A stretch of 13,147 nt of DNA from Physocladia obscura (GCA_027596945.1 JADGJH010000922.1:1-13147); one strand, 5' to 3'; positions 1 to 10,875 are shown, numbered from the stretch's first letter. Program-made: numbers and translations. The notes: generated by a model from the sequence alone, not told the origin.

Positions 1-550
1 GGAAATACACAAAAGGCATGTTATAATGGGCATAAGGTGAGTGCAGCTGTAGTTTGGTTGTAGTTTTCACTTTTTTGTATTAGCAAAAGCATGCCCTTAA
101 ATTCCAAGCAGTCACATCTCCAGACAGAATTATTGTCCACTTTCATGGACCAGAACCTGGTGCTTGTCATGATTCATATCTATTATTGAAAAGTAACTTC
201 GTCAAAATACTCACCCCAGTGTTACAGACAGAATCCAGAATCAACTCAATATGTGATTTATGGTGACCCAGCAAATACTGTGAATCAATTAATAGTCAGC
301 GGCTTTAAAGGATTGAATTTCCAGCCATTTGAGCAAGACTTCAATAAATCAATGAGCAAAGTCTGTGTGTCAGTTGAATGGAGTTTGCATTGATTCTGAA
401 GCTGTGGGCTTTTCCTGACTATAAACTGAATCAAAAGCTTCTATTACAGCCAATAGGAATGTATTATGCCGTCACAGCTTTATTGACAAATATTCACACA
501 TGTATGTGAAGAAGAAATGAAATATCTGATTTTTTCAATCTTGATCCGTG
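1..550 (+). pseudogene. PIF/Harbinger (DDE_4-type) transposase fragment, decayed
   Basis: C-terminal part of a Harbinger/HARBI1-like nuclease; the N-terminal part lies outside the window. Translating in shifting frames gives the order HALKFQAVTSPDRIIV, GPEPGACHDSYLL, VIYGDPA, FNKSMSKVCVSVEW, MYYAVTALLTNIHTC, which is the family's C-terminal layout, including the GD motif and the Glu of VEW expected to be catalytic. A 47-nt intron (37-83, GT..AG) separates YNGHK from the HALKFQ exon. The frame breaks near 258, 390 and 505, so no full product is possible. Two positions usually Arg (GARHD, MSKVRV) read Cys through CGT to TGT. It faces the Myb/SANT pseudogene tail to tail; Harbinger elements typically encode a transposase plus a Myb/SANT-like protein. 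The family call is from remembered motifs, not a search. The left end of the element cannot be seen. Confidence 0.8.
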
Positions 551-594
551 TTGATTTTGAGAAGCGGAATGTGAATGAAGATCAAAAATATACT

Positions 595-1398
595 TTATTT
601 AAGTTTTGAAACAAGCATTGCCAATATATCAAGCTGCTTCCTATTGTTCTCCATCTGTAGCTCCTGTTCTTGCTTCTCTAATAAAAACTCTATTCCTTAA
701 ATTCCAATTCTTGTTCACTTTGTTTTTCCATGCTATGCTTCAAACTCATAATAGTATCCATAGCAGTTATTGAAGAGCTACTGGTAGAAATTTCACTTTT
801 GCTTGAGTTTTTTGGTTTTTTTGCAGAGAGGTTTCAGAATCAGAATCACTATCAACTTTCGAAGTTTCTGCTTTCTTCTTCTGTTTTTCAGCACCTTGAA
901 GAGCCAGTTTTTGAATAAGCACAGCATTTGACTCGTGTATGGTTTGGTCTTTGAGATTTGCATCTTTTTGTTGTTGCTTTTCATTTGAAACTTTGTCAAT
1001 CTGTTAAAGGTCAACATGAACAGAAACAAAAGGAAAAGGCATTACATTACCAGATCAGCAATATCTTGAAGAAGTTGCTCTCTTTCTCCATATTCTTCTT
1101 CAGTCCCAGATGCACAAAGACTTTCCAACAATTTACTCTTGAATGCAGACAAAAGGTTGTCAAATCATTTGCCACAGTTTGGCCCAGAGACAGTTCCTTC
1201 TCCAAACACCATGCATAGATGTTGTGCCACTTCTTCCCATCTACCTTTTGTCTGGCCATGTGGGGCATTGAATGGTTGTGTTGCTATAACTTCCTTCAGC
1301 AGATAGGCAGGTTTGAAGTAAAAAGCCAGCTTGCGTCTGGGTTCTCTTAATGCTTCCGTATTATTTTCCATTCTGACTGGAGCACTGCTACTTGACAT
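595..1398 (-). pseudogene. Myb/SANT-like DNA-binding protein of the Harbinger element, broken
   Basis: Starts MSSSSAPVRMENN and continues with a Myb/SANT-like domain (YLLKEVIATQPFNAPHGQ, then GRWEEVAQHL), then the motif ASGTEEEYGEREQLLQDI that follows it in many fungal and oomycete relatives. A 60-nt intron (1001-1060) joins ADL to IDKVSNEKQQQ. The C-terminus is a charged, probably coiled-coil region ending LAMLVSKLK, with a stop at 595-597 overlapping AATAAA on this strand. Three lesions are seen: an in-frame TGA at 1165-1167 (..NCGK-stop-FDNLL..) where Arg would fit, a frame change at a run of seven A (816-822), and another near 688-698. In Harbinger elements the equivalent protein binds DNA and helps the transposase act. 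If the lesions were assembly errors the gene could be intact, but Rpt2 and TAF5 in the same window show none. Confidence 0.75.
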
Positions 1399-1673
1399 TT
1401 TTGCTAGATTTCGTTGGTTTCAAGTGGCCACTGTTGTGTTTAGAAGTTTTTCTTGTGAGGATTTCTTACAAACAATTTGTTTCACCAATTTTCTTTGTGA
1501 AGAATTTCGTTCAGCGGATCCCAATGCGACGTGCTTATATCGCTTTAAGTTAGTAGTACGAACAATTTTTGCTGTTAATTTCAGCGAATGATTGTGAAAG
1601 AGTTTTGGAATCGTAATCAAAGATGTGTATGTGTGGTTGACCTTGTTTGTTTTTGTGAGAGTTTTTCGTCAAA
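1399..1673. promoter_or_regulatory. Divergent intergenic region between Myb/SANT pseudogene and Rpt2
   Basis: These 275 bases separate the start of the leftward Myb/SANT pseudogene from the rightward Rpt2 gene. Short open frames on both strands match nothing recognised. The last bases before the Rpt2 ATG are T-rich (GAGAGTTTTTCGTCAAA), resembling the TTTTTTTGGTCAACAAAAAG before the TAF5 ATG. No clear TATA box is visible. The right terminus of the Harbinger element should lie here or just left of here, but no inverted repeat can be assigned without the other end. Confidence 0.45.
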
Positions 1674-3571
<1,898 letters not shown>

Positions 3572-3620
3572 GTTTTTTGTTTCTCCCGTTTATCCCCAAT
3601 TTTTTTTCAAAATTTCGCAA

Positions 3621-3626
3621 AATAAA
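3621..3626 (+). terminator. Poly(A) signal AATAAA of Rpt2
   Basis: A canonical AATAAA 50 bases after the Rpt2 stop codon, in a T-rich 3' region. It is the first such hexamer downstream of the gene. Confidence 0.6.
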
Positions 3627-3639
3627 ATTCCAGAATTGG

Positions 3640-5978
3640 AAAATTTACAGTGCAACCTGGCTCTATTAGGCCTGAAAAAGAAAATGATTCCATAAATTTC
3701 TGGGTTACAGGTTGTTACAACACTACTGCAATCTCTGAATATATCTTGCTAATAACAAGACTGGCACATATTGCTGCTGGTAACACTTTGTTCATGGCTT
3801 TTGTTTTGCATAGACTTCATGTGAATTCTGTGATCATTTTCTGGTTTGGTAGATTGTTGGTTGGGTGTTTTCAAACATGTGTGTGATTATATCTTATTGG
3901 GTACACTGACTGTGGTAATTTTTTGACTGTTCAAGTTTGTGTGATGATGTGTGTTTGTGTCAATTAAATATGAATTTCGCTTTTTAGTCAGCTTTATTTA
4001 ACAGGCTTTTCCTGAGAGATGTATTGATATTCTGGTATTTTTATCAGAAGTTTGATAGTAGACTTTAAATTTGAGAGTTGAGAGAATTTTTATTTGTTAA
4101 GATTCTGTACTAAATGCCCTCTTTACAGTTTCTTATATTTGTTCTTTGAGATACCACTAGATTTTAAATTCACTAGTATAAAGGAGTCTTCAAATTTTTC
4201 TTTTTTTCTCTTTTTTTACTTACTTTCATTCAGAATCAATGTTGCTTTATGGAACTTTTTTCTATTTTTTTTAAATTTTTTTCTTCTATGAAAACAGAAG
4301 CTTGTATGAATGTACAACCATATAAAACTGTCATCAAATTTTTCAAAATTTATTTGTTAATAACTGAAGCAGCTTATAAAATATCACCTCCAAACTTTAT
4401 AGTCAAGCTTTTACTAAGGAAAAGCATCACATTCATATTTTTTTTGATTTTTTTCTAAAATAAAAGACCCCATACATGCATTTTCATTTTCTGGATTAAT
4501 AAACTAAAACTGACTATGCCAACAATGAATACATGTACTGTGGCCATCATTACATTCAAATCTGTTGGTACAAAAAACTGTGGATGCCTCTATAATATCT
4601 TGGAACTGTCTTTTGCCTTTTCTACTTTTTCTAATTGTTTCTATTGATTTCTACAGTTATTCATGAAAAATGTATATGGAGAGTGTGTGTTTCCAGACAT
4701 TTGAACATTATAGTAAGTGGACTGGGTCTCTAGTGAATATCCTAGATTCTTCTCAATAGTCCTCTGTTGACTCTGTTGGCCCCTTTGCAGTAGCGTATCA
4801 CAGTAAGAACAGATCAGTTGAAACAGCATTAGTGTAACCTTTTCATAAAGATTGTTTGCTTTTATCAACAATTGATAAATAAAGCTATTTTTATAATTTA
4901 ACTTTATTAAACCAAACTAAGAAAAACAGATTTATAGTGATTTTGCATTGTTAGTTTATCTTGATTCTGTACCATATGAATGGATTCAAGAACAACAATT
5001 TTGTCCATTTACTGTTTTACAAAATTAAATTGTTGACAAACCAGTTTATTTCTTTTACTTGAGAAGAAACAAATAAACCTTACATTAATGAAGAAAGATT
5101 TATTTTGCACTACTTGTTTTGTAATACACATCTCTCACCACAGAGTTGCATATACTTCAATAAGTAACAGTCCAGCAACAACATTCAGTAATTGGGCAAC
5201 ATCTAAACAAAAAAGATGCAACAGTGGATCAACCAACTTTAGTTGACAATTTACCTCAATTAGCTTCCAATTTTTTTTAAGTAACAAGACCAGTGCTGAC
5301 AACACCTATAAACAGCAAACTTAATTCCAACCAACCCAGCCAATACTGTTCTGCCTATTCTAACTATCAAAACTGGATAGCTAAGTCAAAAGAAATCAAC
5401 TCTTTATTCAGTGTATTTATCTGTCCTTGACTAACATATTGCTCTATCTACATGAGAAAACAGGCCAGGACTCAAATCATAATAGCCAAAAAGAAAAGAA
5501 AGGATAAACTTTTGGATGTTTGCATGCAATTGAATTAACTAAAGATGAAAAATGGTGTCAATGAATATCAAAGAATTAAAAATCTGAAAACAGACAGTAA
5601 ACACCACTTGTTTGCAGCAAACCTGAATTTGATAGACTCAAAGCTTAATATAACCCTCAAAATATGTATCAATGAGTAAAAGACAGTACAAGCAGTTTAA
5701 AAGTCTTACCATTGAGAATCTGCAGAAGGCAATTGATGGTGCCTGTGAGTTTGACCATAATTTTTTATTTTAATGTATTTTGCTGAAGTATTTAGGATGC
5801 ATATGGAATACATTTGTTATGAAGCTTCAATGGGCACTGGAATATTCATGGCATCTACTTTTTTTTTTTTAATTTTTAATTTTTAATATAATCAACTATT
5901 TACACCTAACATTTTTTTTTTGCACAAAGCTGACCAAATCTAAACTTTTGGATTGTAAGAATGATGTTCTTTCTGAAC
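3640..5978. other. AT-rich intergenic region, no convincing gene
   Basis: About 2.3 kb of A+T-rich sequence with many homopolymer runs. The longest open frames (for example 4249-4458 +, 4641-4871 -) have low-complexity Phe/Leu/Lys composition or no recognisable motif. A minus-strand stretch (about 4535-4871) reads as a broken protein-like sequence with CSYCDTLLQRG, LGYSLETQSTYYNV and, after frame changes, CNDGHSTCIHCW; it may be old transposon debris but cannot be assigned. TACAGTGCAACCTGGCTC near 3647 looks like a possible element end, but no inverted partner was found by eye. Confidence 0.5.
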
Positions 5979-5991
5979 ATGGTGAACAACA
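5979..5991 (+). promoter_or_regulatory. Motif ATGGTGAACAACA, copy 2 (unknown gene)
   Basis: Exact copy of the 13-mer that starts Rpt2 and TAF5, on the same strand. It lies about 0.1-0.2 kb upstream of a GC-richer, probably coding region. AG acceptors that could end an intron starting at 5982 are seen at 6031-6032, 6098-6099 and 6138-6139. By analogy it marks a start codon directly followed by an intron; which acceptor is used is not clear. Confidence 0.55.
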
Positions 5992-6714
5992 TTACTTCAT
6001 ATATTTTTTATTTCATTGATGTGTTTGTTAAGTTTTGATGAATTACACCAATTGCCGCTGGCTACTCCTTTATGACCAAATCAAAATGTCTTTTCAAAGA
6101 ATGATAACTTGCACCCTCACCAAAAGCCGAAAAAAACAGTATCTGCCATCCATTGCCAGAATCGTGGGCAATGTATTCTGTGCGGCGGAGCCGACAGCAA
6201 TTGAACGGCAAACGCAGCAACCGTTAACGCGTTTATTGAGAACGGGGGTAGAGACGTAAAAGTGCTTGGTCTTTGGAGTCCAGAGGCGATGGTATGTGCC
6301 TGGCCCTCGCGTTTGAACCACAGGATGGATTCGCTTGATTGCTGGCGATGAGTTTGCGGCATAACGCTCAAAAGAAAATTGAGCGTTTGCGCGGTGCCAG
6401 GAAGGCGACGAGTTTGGGTTCGAAGAGAACAGCTATTTTTTGTTCAACTATTTGAATATTTGCCAATGTCTGCTCAGTTGGCTTCCCGCTGGTTGCAACG
6501 CGCAAACACCGATACCAACAACAACAACAGCAACAACAACAACAACAACAACGGCGCGATTGATGCCATCGATGCGATCGATGAATTCGGCCATGACAGC
6601 GGAAGTGAATACAATGACGACGAAGGTGCTGACATTTCAATACTGCATCTGACTTCATTGCTGGTACCCATACTGATTCCTGTCTTGGCGCGCGCTGCCG
6701 GCCGCTACCGTTGA
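5979..6714 (+). CDS. Probable intron-containing gene of unknown function with poly-Asn tract
   Basis: The region from about 6100 to 6714 is clearly GC-richer than its flanks, like the exons of Rpt2. The 3' part (6478-6714) reads LASRWLQRANTDT, a poly-Asn tract broken by one Ser, the repeat DAIDAIDE, an acidic segment (SGSEYNDDEGAD), then the hydrophobic stretch ISILHLTSLLVPILIPVLA and a short basic end before TGA, suggesting a tail anchor or membrane segment. An AG at 6476-6477 preceded by AT-rich sequence makes a good 3' splice site for this exon. One possible chain is ATG (5979) to 6140, through QPLTRLLRTG to a GTAGAG donor, then 6478. Another possible start is ATGAGTTTGCGG at 6348. In a further frame, 6100-6201 reads NDNLHPHQKPKKTV to ILCGGADSN before a TGA. 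No family is recognised; the exon model is unresolved and the coordinates are outer limits. Confidence 0.35.
6515..6552 (+). repeat. AAC/CAA trinucleotide repeat encoding poly-Asn
   Basis: A run of AAC units with a single AGC interruption. In the frame continuing into the acidic and hydrophobic region it gives poly-Asn; the other frames would give poly-Thr or poly-Gln, but both close soon after. Length variation between strains is likely. Confidence 0.85.
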
Positions 6715-6961
6715 GTTTCTTTCCATTTATACTTCATCTGTCGATAATTTATTTGTTTTCTGCTGTAGTCATTCTCAGACTCATCAAACAGCACGTTTTC
6801 AACAAGATATAATACAACAGACTGGTCAGATTTTCTTTAGTACTCTGCAACAAACTTCAAGTTCACTATTCGAATTCTGTTCTCTTTTTCTGTTTCCACA
6901 CGCAAAATTGATTCACACATTATAAACTAAATACATCATGTACAACACCTGATTTTTCAAC
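6715..6961. other. Intergenic, convergent 3' ends
   Basis: AT-rich spacer between the probable poly-Asn gene (+) and the SAP pseudogene (-), which converge here. No open frame or repeat of note. Confidence 0.5.
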
Positions 6962-7632
6962 TTAATTGTGTTTTTTATTTTTAAAAACCAAAGTTGTATT
7001 TGCTTTCGTTTCAATCCAACCACCCAGTGCTGGTTTATCACTACTATTATGGGTGGGGCACCACGGACCAATCGCCACTGCTTTCGTGTTATTGATGCCT
7101 TTTACTTGCAAATGGCCACCAAAACTTCCTTCATTAGGGCATCCTTTTTTAATTCATGCCAAATATCCATCCCGTGAACCTTTCCCTCCGCTATTCTTGC
7201 GATAAAATACAATCCAGTTTTTTTTGTTAACTGAGCTGCCTGGACTGTTTTTAACATCCCAGACACCTGTTTCACAATACAAATGTTCAGATTCTTCTTC
7301 TTTTTTAAGGCTCATATTTTGCATGTCTGCAATAAGGTCATCTTTATCACTTTTATTGCTTGAATAATTCTGCTTGTTACAATTTGACTTCAAACGGTCA
7401 ATTAATTCGTCTTTTGTTCTACTGACAGGAAGTCGGCATTTTTCTTTAAGTTCCTTCTGTGTTTCTTTTTTGATTGGTGAAGTGTGTTGTTCTTTCGGCT
7501 GCTTGGAGAGCGGCTGCGATTGCCGCGTAGACGCTCAATCGATTCGTCTTTAGTTCCACTAAGGGGAAGATTTCGTTGCCAACATTTTTCTTTCAGGTTC
7601 GCTTTTGTTTCGTTTTCGTACATTACATTCAA
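6962..7632 (-). pseudogene. SAP-domain protein with Cys/His C-terminal domain, broken
   Basis: Not a named family I recognise. From its N-terminus the minus strand gives a SAP-like motif (ANLKEKCWQRNLPLSGTKDE, continuing SIERLRG), a frame change near 7500-7530, then a second SAP-like motif (KELKEKCRLPVSRTKDELID, then RLKS). SAP motifs bind DNA or chromatin. Next come a charged linker, GVWDVKNSPGSS, NWIVFYRKNSGGKGSRDGYL, an in-frame TGA (7154-7156), then IKKGCPNEGSFGGHLQVKG, AVAIGPWCPTHNSSDKPALG and GGWIETK, ending at TAA 6962-6964. The Cys, GGH and PWCPTHN spacing suggests a small zinc-binding fold; that is inference. No intron can restore the frame at 7500-7530: the only GT there is followed by AGs giving the wrong phase. 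Arg (CGA) would fit at the TGA. The start at 7632 or 7623 is uncertain; an upstream exon is possible. Confidence 0.6.
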
Positions 7633-7701
7633 AATAATAAACTAAGATACAATACAAACAATGCGTGCCCATTGTTCTCATAAAAAAAATGTATGATGCT
7701 A

Positions 7702-8443
7702 GGAGAAAATCATACCGAACGTTGTTTACGAATCCATTAGCATACACCATCAAAATCGTTTCAAGCCCACAAGGGAAAACCCAGAAGACATAGTTGCAGA
7801 GAGGGAAAGAGTGTTCATCAGGATCGTTGTAGCAAATTATGACGCTATCAATTCTCTATTTCCAAAGTTGCCGAATCCATAGATAGGTCGAAGGCCGGTT
7901 GGGAACTTGAAATCAATAACAGCTCTTTTTTATGCTTATTTTGCTTTTTAACTTCAGAATTGTAAACAGCAATCAACAAAAGCTAAGGGAGCTGTTTGCT
8001 AGGAATGAAGAAAATAAAGTAGGTATGTCAAATTTCAGCAATTACATGCAATTGAATCAATTTTATGTACTCGAATCTTCATAGCGCAACCAAATAGTGC
8101 TGTTTGAATGTACGTGTGCTAGTAGTACAGAGCATGCTACGTTTTCCGTTTGAGACCAATTAAATTACCAGATTCCATTCGCCAAGCCTGAAGGAAAAAA
8201 AGCTAGTTTCAACTGGGACTTGTGGTATTGTTCAAAGATCATGCCGGCAAATTCTCCGATTGACCGTGATACCAGTTGTAAAATTGAAGAATGGCCTCAC
8301 AATCATAGTTTTTGAACTCATTGGGATATTTCCATCTGGCATATGTATTCGGTAATGTACACGCCATCAGTAAATGCCAGTTGTGGCTATGATGTTGAAG
8401 CTGAACAGATAAGTTTGATGAAGTGTAACTTATTCCATTAGCA
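7702..8443 (+). pseudogene. Unrecognised gene remnant, possibly three exons
   Basis: Coherent reading, function unknown. After an AG at 7700-7701 a frame runs EKIIPNVVYES.. to ENPEDIVAERERVFIRIVVA and NYDAINSLFP. A one-base slip near 7864 continues as KVAESID. A GT..AG intron (7887-7957, 71 nt) leads in phase to IVNSNQQKLRELFARNEENK, then a GTAGGT donor and 66-nt intron (8019-8084), then RNQIVLFECTCASSTEHATF and SV. The same frame continues past a TGA (8151-8153) with DQLNYQIPFAKPEGKKASF, FNWDLWYCSKIMPANSPI and EEWPHNHSF, a second TGA (8313-8315), then THWDISIWHMYSV and more, to TAG at 8441-8443. The joined phases and charged middle region argue for a real former gene. Antisense to the last part is an 84-codon open frame (8239-8493) with no recognised motif. 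The coding strand is inferred and could be wrong. Confidence 0.33.
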
Positions 8444-8866
8444 TATTTTGTTTCAATTGAGAGAAATAATTCTAGTCTGCAATTAGGGTGCAAAGATTGA
8501 GTCTGTCAGGGCTTTGGTGTGAAATTTGAGACATAGTCAATGTGAGGAAAAGAATGATTGCCGAATATCCTGCACCAAATGCAATTAAATCTGTCTCGTA
8601 TTTATGTCTTGAAGCTATTCAAGGACACGGTTTTTGAAAAATTTTGACTGCCGTTGACAAGGTGGTGTCGGTAGCAGTAATTGCGAAGCATTCACTGTTC
8701 GCACTTTGATTTCGTCTTCAGTTTTTTCTTAGCAATGGTACAGTTTGAATGTTTGAATTGTGTCTGCCAAGAATTTTTGCTAACAAAAAGAAATTAATAA
8801 ATAACTAACAAACTTAGATACCGACAACTCCTTTCAAAAATTAGATTCTTTTTTCTCTATAGAAAA
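8444..8866. other. Intergenic, no supported gene
   Basis: AT-rich sequence with stops in all frames. The plus frame of the upstream remnant continues with Cys-rich pieces (CEEKNDCRISCTKC) but has at least four more stops. A minus-strand frame (KTEDEIKVRTVNASQLLLP) is open for about 37 codons. Neither is supported. Confidence 0.45.
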
Positions 8867-8872
8867 TTTATT
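8867..8872 (-). terminator. Poly(A) signal AATAAA of the Exordium-like gene
   Basis: AATAAA on the minus strand about 20 bases past the TAA at 8892-8894, a normal distance for the 3' end of the Exordium-like gene. Confidence 0.6.
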
Positions 8873-8891
8873 CTGACACATGCAATCATTT

Positions 8892-9919
8892 TTAACCACA
8901 AAGCTGCCCTGTACCCACCCAGCAACTTTGCGTCGAATTACCACAAGACGAAGGTGTTCCAATGTTGTTATAGCACTGCACTCCACAAGTTGAATTTGCA
9001 GATTTGGCATTCACGCCACACTGTGCAGAGTATTTAGTTGCTCCTTTTGAAGTCACACAACCTTTATCCCAATTGCTCCAGAGTGACTGGACCTGCCAAC
9101 TTGTTCCACCAATAGTTATTCCGCTTGTTTTCCCATTTGTGCATGTTCCTGCAGCTGTTGTTCCAACTGCAGCAATGTTTGCCTTTTGCGCAGTTGCGTC
9201 GTATTGCGAAATGGCGTCAGTGTACCAGCCTTTCTTGTCAGAATTTGTCGCAAAGTTTGAGAGCGCAATAGTTGTATAGTATGATGGAGACAAGCAGCCA
9301 TATGTGCACTGGCCTGGAACGTTGGGAAAAACTGTGAATGAACGAACGTAAGATGATATCAAGTGATGAAATCAAGATATTGACACAAACAAACAAAAAC
9401 CCGAACCTCCATAATGCACCATTTGGTTACCAACAGACAGGGTAGAAACATTATAACATAGAGCATTCCCATTCTGGTTGCAATATGGATTGTTGTCAGA
9501 AAACTGAATAACACTTGTATCTTTTGGCAAATAGACTGGGAAAAAAGTTGACGCAGACGGTTGGATTAATTTCGCCTTCACGAGACTGAGAATGTTTGCT
9601 TCAATATCGTGGACAATATCGAGTGCTGTCAAATTTGTTTCAACAACGACTCCAGCTGTGACTGAATTCCTTTCACCAGATACATTGTACTGGGATAAAA
9701 TATTCCAATATGTGCTGGTTTTACTCAATAGTCCGGACAAGAACAAATTTGTATCTGATTGCTTCGCTCCGAAATAGATGGGAGTAACATTCACTTAAAA
9801 AGGAGTAATGTTTAATCTGCGAAAATTTAGTCTCAAAAGAGAAACTTACTGTTTTGGATAATATAGCCACCGTGATAATTCAAAGTGGCATTGGCCGGTG
9901 TGTTGAAGTAGACGCTCAT
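8892..9919 (-). CDS. Exordium / phosphate-induced-like protein with Cys-rich tail
   Basis: Three exons: 9850-9919, 9407-9793, 8892-9331, with GT..AG introns of 56 nt (GTAAGT donor) and 75 nt; 298 residues. It starts MSVYFNTPANATLNYHGGYI, then NMNVTPIYFG, matching the 'YHGG..V..VTPIYFG' opening of Exordium-like proteins after their signal peptide. The middle (STYWNILSQY; FFPVYLPKDTSV; MVHYGVFPNVPGQCTYGC; KKGWYTD; GGTSWQVQSLWSNWDKGC) follows the usual order of the family. Where relatives carry a metalloprotease-like HEL motif (SHELxEA), this protein has LSNFATNS (176-183), so the presumed metal site is missing. About 45 C-terminal residues with eight Cys (QCGVNAKSANSTCGVQCYNN and onward) form an extra domain, possibly wall-binding. 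There are several N-glycosylation sequons, yet no signal peptide at the chosen start; an upstream exon may be missed. Family assignment is from remembered pattern only. Confidence 0.7.
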
Positions 9920-10392
9920 TTTTTGCAACAGCTTTTTTTTCTCTTCCTGTTGCTTTTACGTTGAAAATTTTTCATTGCTTGATTTGATTAAAACCAAAGG
10001 TTCAATTCTGATTGAACAGTTTCGGCGCATACACTAACTTGTATGAGTTATTTCTTCTGTTCTTTTCTCTGACTGGCTGTGATGGTGTAATTTAAAAGCG
10101 GGAAAGAACTTCAAAAACGATTATTGTGAAAAGTTCAGAGGAAATTGACTTCATTTAACATTAAATAGGTACAACTTTATGTTGAGTCAGCAGTGACAAA
10201 AAAAAAGAGAAAATTAGAAATTTTTGCTGATCTGAGTGCTTGGTATCTTTCTTTCTTCGCAAAGGTTGACTGAAAAACGAGTGGAATTTTTTGCATCATA
10301 TCCAAACATTAAAAGTCCAAAATGCAAACATAATTCGCATCGTCATCTTCCTTTTTTAACTTCTATTTTAGTTTATTTTCTGATTTCAATAG
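9920..10392. promoter_or_regulatory. Upstream region of the Exordium-like gene
   Basis: Holds the leftward promoter of the Exordium-like gene. Just before its ATG, on the minus strand, lies a small upstream open frame (MKNFQRKSNRKRKKSCCKK) whose TGA overlaps the main ATG as ATGA (9916-9919). A TTTTAAAT stretch about 170 bases upstream could be TATA-like. The rest of the region is AT-rich without a recognised gene. Confidence 0.35.
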
Positions 10393-10619
10393 TACCAGTA
10401 TTCTTATAAGTTGTGAGAGCCTAAAACGCAATATCAAGACTTGGCATGCGTATCACGTGTTGCAATACTACTACGCTCATATTGCTGAAATCTTGTTTTG
10501 AAAAATAGGTGCCGATTTGTTTTTGTCTTATGATGATAGCCCTAACAACGGCTATGCGAATTCAACTTGTGGTCGTCTTCATACGATAGCATTGAGACAC
10601 CTAATACCAGTTACCTGAA
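10393..10619 (+). pseudogene. Unrecognised coding remnant
   Basis: One plus frame reads TSILISCESLKRNIKTWHAY, HVLQYYYAHIAEILF, a TGA at 10499-10501, then KIGADLFLSYDDSPNNGYAN and STCGRLHTIALRHLIPVT to TGA at 10617-10619. Apart from one TGA, which Arg (CGA) would fill, it is protein-like and richer in GC than its flanks. An AG at 10507-10508 could instead make the second half a separate exon. No family is recognised and no start is visible. It may be chance. Confidence 0.25.
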
Positions 10620-10875
10620 AAATTTAAATGGATGCATGGTAAAGCGGAATTTACTGATCGCAAGATTATTGTAATTATTATTATACAGTTTATTGCAAAT
10701 AAAATGGAAACGGTTCCAAAGGACGAATGTATGATAATCAACTTTTGCATTTTAGTTTCAGTTATTTTTTCATAGTTGTTAAAATAAAAGTGTTGGGTTT
10801 AACTGGTGAGTTTTTTGTGGTTGTCAAATTATGTTGGCTTTTATTATTTATTCACTTTTTTTGGTCAACAAAAAG
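10620..10875. promoter_or_regulatory. Upstream region of TAF5
   Basis: AT-rich, no gene. Directly before the TAF5 ATG the sequence is CACTTTTTTTGGTCAACAAAAAG, sharing TTTTT-N-GTCAA with the bases before the Rpt2 ATG. AATAAA-like and TTTATTATTTATT stretches are present, but no core promoter element can be assigned. Confidence 0.35.

Noticed and set aside
3640..6010. A transposon bounded by TACAGTGCAACCTGGCTC..
   Set aside because: No inverted or direct partner was found by eye in the window, and no transposase frame lies inside.
6368..6658. Minus-strand poly-Cys and poly-Leu frames across the trinucleotide repeat
   Set aside because: Artefacts of reading the AAC repeat backwards; the plus frame gives a sensible acidic continuation.
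9004..9279. Plus-strand open frame of 91 codons
   Set aside because: Antisense shadow of exon 3 of the Exordium-like gene, whose exons join in phase and have a poly(A) signal.
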